A DNA stretch of 52,500 bases, from assembly GCA_905221605.1 (NCBI GenBank), contig CAJNDS010002198.1, positions 356,676-409,175 of the forward strand, read 5' to 3'. This DNA is from Symbiodinium natans. Its lineage: Eukaryota > Sar > Dinophyceae > Suessiales > Symbiodiniaceae. Positions 40,501-49,880 of the stretch are shown here, piece after piece. The notes beneath the pieces were generated by a model. That model saw nothing but the letters and a program-made list of their open reading frames with translations, ran no database searches and was not told the origin of the DNA. Each line of letters opens with the position of its first letter. The stretch's first letter is position 1. The position numbers and the translations under genes were made by a program.

Positions 40501-42030
40501 GACCTGCCGTCTAGGGTTTAGGGTTTGGGACTTGGGGTTTAGGGTTTAGGGCTTGGGGTTAGGGACTACAATTTTGGGGGCTAGGGCTTAGAACATTGTG
40601 GGTGATTACGTGTAGGTACCCTCATTGAAGACAGCACATTGCTCCGAATGAGTTGGAGACTCCGATACCCGCTTACGAAGGATTACTCCGCACATGATGA
40701 CAGGGACCTTCATGAGAGTTCCCCTAAACCCTAAACCCTAAACCCTAAACCCCAAACCAGGGGATTTGGGTCTCCGTGGACTTCTTTGTTGCCCTGCTCC
40801 GCGTCGGACAGGCGCCCTTTGCGGAGCCGGCGCGGCTCGCGACTGGCTCGGCGGTTCGCCTCTAAGTGGGTAGTTTCCTAAGTTCGGGTCCCTTTTTGGG
40901 TACTCTTTTTAGGGGTTCCCATTTTTGGGGGCTTAGGGCTTAGGGTTTAGGGTTTAAGGTTTAGGGTTTAGGGTTGGTAGGGGTTGTAAGGGGGGTACTC
41001 ATTATAAGGCGGCGCCCTGAAAAAAAAGCATCCCAAAAAGGGACCCTCATTTACAGAACCACCCCTCAAATGCTAAAAGGTCATTTCTTGGAGGTATGAG
41101 AACTCCAACCCCTAAGTACAAGGTTACTGTAGCACCACTGCTCGTCAGGCTGTACGAAGTCCAGAACAGGAAAGATCAAAAGACATGAGATGGCGACAAT
41201 AGACAGACGTCGGCGGCAGATGAAGTCAGCAGAAGCCCTGCTGACTGGGTCCTGGCTACTGTTGAATGCAGGCCCTAAACTCTACACCCTAAACCCCAAA
41301 CTTCTACACTTCTACACTTAAAGACCCGCACCCGTCGACCGAGCCCAGCCTGCGCGACATCTGCATTCGCAGTGTCGAGTGCGCTTGCTCAAAATTTTTA
41401 GACTGGGTGGACGCAGTATGCTGCCCACCACTCCCTACAGCATACACATCACATTCTCCAAGCTCGCGCGTGCCAGAAGAACTTGGCAGCTAGTCTTCAG
41501 GACATGACTGGACAACTCAAGCTCGTCACAAGATGCCGAGGCACCTAGAAATGGCCCGGAGACGTCAGGCGTTCCTTTGAGGAAAGCCTGCTGACTGAAT
41601 TCAGTGGTTCACAGGGTGCCACTCTTGAAGGCACCCTCAGGCTCTTCATGGATTGGCCTGCGCATCAGGGCTCACGACCCACGGCGCCCTCTTCAAACCC
41701 GAGCTCTGTGCCCCAAAAACCGCAAACCCTGAGCCCTAAACCCGAAACCTTGAATCCCACATGACCCTTCTCCCAAGCCGTTCAAGCCAACCCCTCCCCC
41801 ACCCCCCTTCAAAGACCAAAAGCCTAGGCGTCTTGGGGTTCATGGGCTTGAGGTTTGGGGTTTAAGGTCTGGGGTTTAGGGCTTATGGGCTTAGGCCCGG
41901 GGAGTGCGCCTTCCACTCGAGTTCAGACGTGCACACAAACTTGAAAAATCCAACCCGAAACCCACCAAGCCTCAGCCGCGCGCAGTGCCGCGAGCCCCGA
42001 GGCACTCAGCGAGGAGCCAAGCCTCGGACA
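40501..42030. other. Mostly unique region, no gene recognised
   Basis: Short repeat patches near 40510-40560, 40722-40757 and 40926-40975. 41050-41840 is unique sequence with no ORF of 60 codons or more and no RNA motif that I can recognise. Confidence 0.5.
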
Positions 42031-45000
42031 TCCCAGGGTTTAGGGTTTAGGGTTTAGGGTTCAGGGTTTAGGGTTCAGGGTTCAGGGTTCAGGGTTCAGG
42101 GTTTAGGGTTTAGGGTTTAGGGTTTAGGGTTTAGGGCCTTAAGGGTTTAGGGCTGCTTGTAGATGGTCGTGAAGGTGCTTGGGGTGCTTGGGCCGGTTTT
42201 GGGGTGGGGTTTAGGGTTTAGGGTTTAGGGTTTAGGGTTTAGGGTTTAGGGTTTAGGGTTTAGGGTTTAGGGTTTAGGGTTTAAAGGGGTTCACGTTGTG
42301 TTGTGAGTTTTCGGGTTCCTAAGGCGCTCTGGGATGTCTGCAGGGTCCCGAACAGTCTTGAACCCTAAACCCTAAACCCTAAACCCTAAACCCTAAACCC
42401 TGAAAGCTTATAGGCGTCTGTTGGGGGCCTCCGAGTTCCGAGTCATCGGCGGGCTTAGCGTTTTGGGTTTAGGGCTCAGGGTTTAGGAGTTTTTAAGGTT
42501 TAGGGTTGAGGGTTTGGGGTTTAGGGTTTAGGGTTTAGGGTTGAGGGTTTGGGGTTTAGGGTTTAGGGTTTAGGGTTTAGGGTTTAGGGTTTAGGGTTTA
42601 GGGTTTAGGGTTTAGGGTTTTAGGGTTCAGTTTTAGGGGCTTAAGGTTTAGGGTTTTCGGGATTGGGGGGTGCAGGGCTTTTAGGGCTTGGGGACTCCCT
42701 CGCCCTAAACCCTAAACCCTAAACCCTAAACCCTAAAACCTAAACCCCAAACCCTAAACCCTAGCTTTCTTCTGGCTCCCTGTGTCTTCTGAGACGACAT
42801 GCCCAGCGGATTCAAGCACTGCCGGATAAGTGTTCTTCTTGGATGACCTTAGACTAGTCAAGACGTTTTTACCTGGGCAACTCGCCTCTGCTTGTATCAT
42901 GGACACCAGCAGGCGGATCTTGTATCTGAGTCATTCTGATCAATTTCTTGAATCTTTGCAAGCTCGCTCGCATAAAACGAAAACCCTAGATCTGCCAAGG
43001 TTGAGACGCCGGTAGGTGGGTTGGGAAGGAACAGTGAGCTAGGCGCACACACACACACACACCACATCACACGTCCCACGTGGTTCTGTGCGGAATGGTA
43101 GCAAACCACAAACCGGACCCCAAACCCTGAGCCCTGAAGCCCTTCAATTGAACCCTAGACGAGCCCAAACCCTAAACCGTAAAAACACCCTCGACCCTCA
43201 CCCGCCACCCAACCCCCAAACCGCAAACCCTATGCCCTAAACCCGACACCCTACACCCCAAACCCTAAACCCCAAACCCCAAACCCTAAACCCCAAACCC
43301 TCAACCCTAAACCCCAAACCCTAAACCTTAAACCCCAAACCCTAAACCCCACACCCTAAACCCCAAACCCCAAACCCTCAACCCTAAACCCCAAACCCCA
43401 AACCCCGGGCCTGCGGCTTGAGGCCTGGGAGCCCCGAGAGTTTCGGGACGGCCGGGAGGCCGAGCTCACGGAGCGCACCTGGGAGTCTCCCCGAAATTTC
43501 CTTTAGGGTTTAGGGTTTAGGGTTTGGGGTTTAGGGTTTGGGGTTTAGGGTTTGGGGTTTGGGGTTTGGGGTTTAGGATTAAGCCGAATTAAGGTTTTTA
43601 AAGGGGGGAACCTAGGGGGGGGGTACTATAGAGGGGGGGTAGTAGGGGAACTCATGGGAGTCGGGCTTCGGGGATGGGGGGGCTGAGCGGTGTAGGGGTT
43701 TAGGGTTCAGGGTTTAGGGTGTGGGTTTAGGGGTTCAGGGTTTCGGGCTTAGGCTGGGGTTTAGGGTTTAGGGTTTAGGGTTTAGGGTTTAGGGTTTAGG
43801 GTTTAGGGTTTAGGGTTTAGGGTTTAGGGTTTAGGGTTTAGGGTTTAGGGTTTTGGGTTTAGGGGTTTGGGTTTAGGGTTTAGGGTTTAGGGTTTAGGGT
43901 TTAGGGTTTAGGGTTTAGGGTTTAGGGTTTAGGGTTTAGGGTTTAGGGTTTAGGGTTCAGGGCTTCAGCGAAACCCGAAACCTGCTTGAACCCTAAGTCC
44001 AAAACCCAGAGTCAAGGGACTAAAGGGACGATACAAGGTCTTTATAGGGATGATATAGGGGAATCGGATGGTCCCTTCTAGGCGGTCCCACCTTATACCC
44101 CTTACAACCCGAATAGCCCTAAACCCTAAACCCTAAACCCTAAACCCTAAACCCTACACCCTACACCCTAAACCCTAAACCCTACCAAACCCCTCAACAG
44201 ATGGAGCCCCAAGCCCCCCGGCCTCCGCAGCACTCGGATCCCTGTGGCCTCGGAGACAAACCGCGCGGCTGAGAGTTGGGGGTTTAGGGCTTGGGAATTG
44301 GGGTTTAGGGTTTGGGGTTTAGGGTTTAGGGTTTAGGGTTTAGGGTTTAGGGTTTAGGGTTTAGGGTTTAGGGTTTAGGGTCTAAGGTTTGGGGTTTGGG
44401 GTTTAGGGTTCTGGGCACCAGTGAGGGCTAGAGGATTAAGGAGGCTTTAAGGAGTCGAGGCTTGAGGGCTTAGGGCTTGAGACCTCAGAGCTGCGTTTCT
44501 GAGTAGCCAGGGCTTGAGGGCTTGGATTTGGTTCTGAGGGGTTGTGGGCTTCAGGGTCGGGAGTGAAAGTTAGGCTGTTGACCCATAACCAGTTAGGCTG
44601 TTGACCCTTAACCCTTCTGTCTCACGACAGACTTCCTCTGAGGAGGACCTTTGCACCTGCCACGCTGCTACTCAGCATTCAGGGGGTTTTGGGCTGGGCC
44701 TTGTGGGCCTCTCCTACGGGCCAGCAGAAGATTCCGAAAACAGCGGAACAAGTATCAAAAACAATCATACAATGACAAAACGGAATGAAGAACTTTGAAT
44801 GGATGCGTGGATGGATGGATAGCGACTGGGGTGTGGCAGGTCAGGCGTCATCCTTCCCGGGAATGAAGAAATTTAAGGACCTCAAACCCTCAAACCCTCA
44901 AAGCCTAAACCCTCACTCAACAAAAGCCCTAAAGCCCCAACCCGAATCCCCCTCAAACCCTCAAACCCTAAACCCTAGCGCCTCAAACCCCAAACCTCAA

Positions 45001-46395
45001 CCCTCAACCCCTCAAGCCCTCAAGCCCTCAACCTTGACCCTTAAGCGCTCAGACCCTACGCACCCTCAGGCATGGGCTGGGCGCCGTCGGCACTCTCGGG
45101 AGATCTAAAGGTCGCAGCTTCTCGATGTGCACCTAGCAGAGGTGGCACACACACACACACACACAAAGTGTACGGTTTAGGGTTTAGGGTTCATATAGGG
45201 TTTGGGTTTGGATTTGGGGTTTAGGGTTTAGAGTTTAGGGTTTAGGGATTGGTTTTTAGGGTTTAGGGTTTAGGGTTTAGGGTTTAGGGTTTAGGGTTTA
45301 GGGTTTAGGGTTTAGGGTTTTCGGTTTGGGGTTTAGGGGTCTTTGCGTTTGTGAGGGCTCTGGGGTTTGTAGGGCTTGGGGTGCAAGAACCCTAGCGGCT
45401 AAGCCTTAAATCATAAACCCAAAAACCCTAAGCCCTAAGCCCGAAGCCCTAAACCGAAAACCCTGATTCCTAAATCCTAAACCCTAAACCTTAAATCCCA
45501 AGCCCCCTGAGCCCTAAGCCCCGAAAGAGTCAACCAACCCCGATGCAGAGAATGAGGGAATTAGGACCCGATATATACACCCTGTAAGGAATTATATAGG
45601 AGAAAATCCTAAACCCTAAACCCTAAACCCTAAACCAACAGTATGCCAAGCCAGGCCTGCTTCAAGCTGCCCTCGTCGCCTTCCAGCGAGTGGACGGCTT
45701 GAGGGGAGCAACTTGAAACTTCCTAATTTCCAGAAACCCTGAACCCTAACCCCTAACCCCTAACCCCTAAACCCTAAACCCTAAAAACCCTGAATCTTAA
45801 ACCCTAAGCCCTAAAAACCCTACACCCACCTTGGGCCTAAGGGAGTGTAGGGATGTTCGGTTTGGGCCCTGGACGCTCTTGCTTTCTCGGGGGGGGGGGG
45901 GGGGGGGGGGGGGCACATACCCCACCAAAAGCCCTAACCCCCAAGCCCTCGCCCTAACCATCGACCTGAACCATCGACCTGAACCAGCAACCTTCAATCC
46001 TAAACCCTAAACCCTAAACCCTAAACCCTAAACCCCAAACCCTAAACCCCAAACCGGCCTGGGTTTGCAAAGACCCGGACGGTGACAAAGCCTTCTCGAT
46101 CGGCCCCTGTGAAGCTCAGGGTGCAGTGTGGAGCTTGCTTCAGGAAGGCTATGGGTTTTGGGGTTTGGAGTTTGGGGTTTAGGGTTAAGGGTGTGGGGTT
46201 CGGGGTGCGGGGTGCGGGGTTCGGGGCTTGGGGTTTGGGGTTTGGGGTTTGGGGTTTAGGGTCAAGGGTTTGGGGTTCGGGGTTCGGGGTTCGGGGTTCG
46301 GGTTTCGCGGTTTGGGGTTTGGGGTTTGGGGTGAAAATTATTCACCTTTCCTCACTTACCTTTGCAATTTATCGGGGTTTAGGGTCTACAGGTTA
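42031..46395. repeat. Mosaic of telomere-like arrays
   Basis: TTTAGGG-type: 42034-42150, 42204-42282, 42465-42650, 43503-43580, 43695-43960, 44280-44410, 45174-45330 and 46150-46335 (mostly TTTGGGG/TTCGGGG). CCCTAAA-type: 42358-42405, 42701-42765, 43120-43410 (many CCCCAAA), 44116-44185, 45405-45500, 45735-45830 and 45997-46055. CA microsatellites near 43049-43064 and 45148-45166. A tandem GTTAGGCTGTTGACCC pair near 44569 and 44592. Poly(G) 45890-45913. Weak ORFs at 42830-43109 and 44601-45108 have no motifs. Confidence 0.8.
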
Positions 46396-46600
46396 AACCT
46401 AAACCCTAAACCCTAAACCCTAAACCCTAAACCCTCAACCCTACAAACTCTACAAACCCTAGAAGCCCTACAAGCCCTACAAACCCTACAAACCCTACAA
46501 GCCCTACAAACCCTGCAAACCCTGCAAACCCTACAAACCCTACAACCCTGCAAACCCTACAAACCCTCAACCCTAGAGACCCTACAAACCCTAAACCCCG
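46396..46600 (-). repeat. CCCTAAA array passing into CCCTACAAA nonamer array
   Basis: Canonical CCCTAAA to about 46435, then about 16 units of CCCTACAAA with G substitutions (CCCTGCAAA, CCCTACAAG). This variant is not seen elsewhere in the window in such a run. Confidence 0.85.
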
Positions 46601-46675
46601 AACCCCCGCGGCCTGTCAGAACTTGCGCTGGTGCTCCGGAGAGTTCGGGGCGCCTGCACCATCTCGGGCTTCGGG

Positions 46676-46965
46676 AGTTTAGGGTTTAGGGAGTTCAGAG
46701 TTTAGGGGGTTTAGGGAGTTTTGGGAGTTTAGGGAGTTTAGGGAGTTTAGGGAGTTTAGGGGGTTTAGGGGGTTTAGGGAGTGTAGGGAGTTTAGGGGGT
46801 TTAGTGAGTTTAGGGAGTTTAGGGAGTTAGTTTAGGGAGAGTCTAGGGAGTTTCGGGAGGTAAGGGAGTTTAGGGAGTTAGTTTAGGGAGTTTAGGGAGT
46901 TTAGGGAGTTTAGGGAGTTTAGGGATTTAGGGAGTTTGGGGAGTTTAGGGAGTTTAGGGAGTTTC
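46676..46965 (+). repeat. TTTAGGGAG nonamer array
   Basis: About 30 units based on TTTAGGGAG, with TTTAGGGGG and AGTTAG variants. It is a two-base-longer relative of the heptamer. Confidence 0.9.
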
Positions 46966-47072
46966 GCGTCAGCACTCCCCTTGCGTTTAGGGCTTCGGGC
47001 TTACGCAACCTTGAGGACTCTTTCTTCCTTCAGAATGCAGGATTTTGGGTTTGCGGATTCAGGGTTTGGCGG

Positions 47073-47083
47073 TTTTTTTTTTT
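47073..47083 (-). terminator. Poly(A) tail at LINE 3' end
   Basis: Eleven T on the plus strand. On the minus strand the ORF ends CTG CCA TAA and runs straight into A residues, so the element has essentially no 3' untranslated region. Confidence 0.75.
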
Positions 47084-49820
47084 ATGGCAGCCATGCGCAT
47101 GCAAGAGCTTTGGCGTGTCTTTTGAACAAGTGGGGGCAGCGCGTCGGCGCAGATTCCAGGAAAGACAGGAAGAGGGGGTCCCTATTGAGGAGGTGTTTGA
47201 GGCCTAAGAAGTCTTGCCTTTGCTCCTCCGTGTTTATGCGGTTTAGCCTTATGTATTCTTTAAGCACCGGTAATGCATACTCGGTATTGAGTTCCAGCCA
47301 ATATCTTTGGGGATGTCCTCTGTGTGAAGACTTCGTGAATTTGATCCTATCTTTACAACCCGGAGAGTATACTACATGGTGCACCGGATTGTTGGGCGGT
47401 GTAGCCAAGGTATTTGCCAATTGCTTTAACTGGGCAGAGGTCAGAATTTGGGATGGTAGCGTGGGGCGGCCCGCTAGCGTCCATACCCTTCGATTCGAGA
47501 TGTGTGAATAATATGAGTCCTTGACTCCTAGTGCTCTCCGAAGATATTTGTGGTACCATGCATCTATGGTCTTTAGGTGCTTAATTTCCAGAGTAAGCGT
47601 ATCCAATCCGTACAGTAATGTAGGCAAGACTATGGCATGGAAGATTCTAGTTTTAGTTCTAGAATTGATGCGTGACCTCCAGAAATGTTGGAGTTTGATG
47701 TAGGAAATGTGCGCCTTGGATTTACGAGCTTCTATGGCATGCTTAGTGGCCTTGTCCCATGTAACCTGAGAGCCTAAATATTTAGTGTCAGTGGTTATGG
47801 GGACCGGGGAGCCATCGGCAAAGTGTAGGACCTGGGGGGTGTCGGCGTTGTACTCCAGAGAGACTGTTTTTTCTTTGTTCAGAAGCATCCCGTATAGGGT
47901 GGCCTCTACCTCAATTGCCTTAAGTATGTCGTTCATTTGTGGCTTTGTAACCGAAATGAGAAGCGTGTCATCAGCGTATTCTAGATCGTATACTGGTTTG
48001 CCTACCGACCAGGAGTTAGTGGGGGTGCCATGTATACGGAGCCTGCGGTCTACATCAGAGAAAAGCACTGTCATAACCATGATAAATAAATACGGGCTTA
48101 GGGGGCAGCCTTGCCGAATACCGGTGTGCGGTGTAGCCTTAGCAGTGTCCCCGAAGGGCCCTCGCGTATAGAATGTCTGGTTGGTGTAAAGATCTCTAAT
48201 CATGTCGACATATTGGCGGTGTACTCCAAGGCGCTCCAGTGCTATGATCATAGAATCATGATCAACTTTGTCGAACGCCATTCTCCAATCTAGGAATAGC
48301 AGCTGAAAGGGAGAGCCTGTTTTCAGCGCTAGGTCTTGCAATCTGCGTAGGACGAACAGTGGTTGTTGCGTGGATCTATTAGCCCTAAAACCAAATTGCG
48401 TGCTCCGAAGCTGATGATCGTGCGCTTTAGCCAATCTTTTTTGGAGTAATGCCGCGTAGATCTTATAGAAAGTATTTAGCAAGGAAATTGGCCTATAATT
48501 AGCAGGGTCAGAATCCGAACCTTTGCCTTTATAAATACTAACGATAAGAGCCTCTTTCCACTCTTGGGGAACCGTTGCGCTATTGAAACACTCGTTGAAC
48601 ATTTCCAATAGCTGTTGTTCCCCGATGCAGTCCAGAAGTAGCACCAGCTCATTGTGAATGTTATCTGGACCAGGCGCTTTAGCCTTTCGTAATTGCTTGA
48701 TAACGTCGGAAAGTTCTATCAGGGTGAAGGGTGGGGGCGGTGTAGCCGAGGGCGCGTATAAAGAGGGTGACTCCCGTAATAATTCTCTTTCTTCTGCCGT
48801 GACCGTGGTGGGACCCCATTGTACATTGGCGAGGTGGTCTGCAAACGCCTCGTGCTGTTTATCCCAAGGTACCGGCCGACCTTCCTTTTTTAGCCTGGAT
48901 TTTCGTTCTCTAAATCCCGTTTTCATTTTACGGAGGTTCCGCCAAAGCGCTTGCGACCCCTGATTATGGGATTGCAGGACCTGATCCCTTAGCCATTGGC
49001 GTTTTACTTTGCGGGCTTGCGTTTTGAGCCTTTTGTAGTCCTGTGAGGCCTGAGGGTCTCCATGTAATCTGCGCTGTTTTACTGCTTCGATGTCCGCTGC
49101 AAGTGTTGGAGTAATCCAGCACGTCCTGGGTTTGACCGGCAGTTTAGCGAATGTATTCTCCGCCGCCGTCAATAGGGCCTGTGAGATGCGGTCCGGCGCG
49201 TTTTTGATGATGGGGAGGGGGGCTTGTGCGTCTGCCAAAGGGAGGTTAGTAGGGGTGAGGTAGAAGTGTTGTTCAGAACGGCCACCTATCCGTACACCAT
49301 CTCGTTTTGCTTGTCCTGCAAGTGCATCCGCCATGTCATTATATTCTTGTCCTGAGTGACCTTTAACCCAGGTCCATTTGATTGTTGTTCTGGCCTTTAG
49401 AAGGGAATACATACGCTTGGCGGAGTAGACCATGGCTTTGTGCCTAGTCGGGCGAAATGCTCCTGTAACCATGCCTTCCACCCACTTACTGTCAAAGCAG
49501 AATGTAACGGTGGGAGGGATAGGGTCCATCGACAGTAAATACAACGCTGCTTCCATCCATGCGGACAATTCTCCGGTATTGTTACTACCTACCACCGCTC
49601 CTAGTGAAAAAGGCGAAGTACCCGTAATTACCGGTCCCCTGGCTTTGTGCGTGGGGACTCCATTTATTACCGTAACGAAACCCCAACCGGCTGGCGTTGT
49701 ACTGGTGCATTTACCTCTCGAGCCTGAACCATCGGTATAAACTTCTACTGGAGGCGAAGGTTTTGGCGGTGTAGCCTCGGTATCCTCTAGACATAGTGCG
49801 TTCCTAAATTCTTTGTTGAA
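47082..49820 (-). CDS. LINE RNase H and reverse transcriptase
   Basis: The open frame begins right after the TAG at 49821-49823 and has no ATG before the first RNase H residue, so it is probably the continuation of the endonuclease ORF. RNase H I comes first: VYTDGSGS (Asp at 49731-49733), TGELSAW, CFDSKW and the closing KGHSGQEYNDMAD. RT follows: NYRPISLLN, LDWRMAFDKVDHD, HTGIRQGCPLSP, catalytic YADD and KYLGSQV. A conserved LINE C-terminus follows (RIFHAIVLPTLLYGLDTL). RNase H lies upstream of RT, opposite to the usual endonuclease-RT-RNase H order. All catalytic residues look intact. Confidence 0.88.
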   Translation of the reverse strand, partial: FNKEFRNALCLEDTEATPPKPSPPVEVYTDGSGSRGKCTSTTPAGWGFVTVINGVPTHKARGPVITGTSPFSLGAVVGSNNTGELSAWMEAALYLLSMDPIPPTVTFCFDSKWVEGMVTGAFRPTRHKAMVYSAKRMYSLLKARTTIKWTWVKGHSGQEYNDMADALAGQAKRDGVRIGGRSEQHFYLTPTNLPLADAQAPLPIIKNAPDRISQALLTAAENTFAKLPVKPRTCWITPTLAADIEAVKQRRLHGDPQASQDYKRLKTQARKVKRQWLRDQVLQSHNQGSQALWRNLRKMKTGFRERKSRLKKEGRPVPWDKQHEAFADHLANVQWGPTTVTAEERELLRESPSLYAPSATPPPPFTLIELSDVIKQLRKAKAPGPDNIHNELVLLLDCIGEQQLLEMFNECFNSATVPQEWKEALIVSIYKGKGSDSDPANYRPISLLNTFYKIYAALLQKRLAKAHDHQLRSTQFGFRANRSTQQPLFVLRRLQDLALKTGSPFQLLFLDWRMAFDKVDHDSMIIALERLGVHRQYVDMIRDLYTNQTFYTRGPFGDTAKATPHTGIRQGCPLSPYLFIMVMTVLFSDVDRRLRIHGTPTNSWSVGKPVYDLEYADDTLLISVTKPQMNDILKAIEVEATLYGMLLNKEKTVSLEYNADTPQVLHFADGSPVPITTDTKYLGSQVTWDKATKHAIEARKSKAHISYIKLQHFWRSRINSRTKTRIFHAIVLPTLLYGLDTLTLEIKHLKTIDAWYHKYLRRALGVKDSYYSHISNRRVWTLAGRPTLPSQILTSAQLKQLANTLATPPNNPVHHVVYSPGCKDRIKFTKSSHRGHPQRYWLELNTEYALPVLKEYIRLNRINTEEQRQDFLGLKHLLNRDPLFLSFLESAPTRCPHLFKRHAKALACAWLP

Positions 49821-49880
49821 CTACTCGCGCTGTTGTCTGGTGGCGTTGTACTCCAGGGGGGGGGGTCTGGGTTGCCTCTA
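49821..49880 (-). other. Two in-frame TAG codons joining endonuclease and RNase H-RT
   Basis: TAG at 49878-49880 and TAG at 49821-49823 lie in the same frame, 18 sense codons apart (RQPRPPPLEYNATRQQRE). A C10 run on the minus strand (49856-49865) lies between them. Confidence 0.8.

Noticed and set aside
44785-45108. 107-codon Pro/Asn/Lys-rich plus ORF
   Set aside because: It consists mainly of translated CCCTCAA/CCCTAAA-type repeat.
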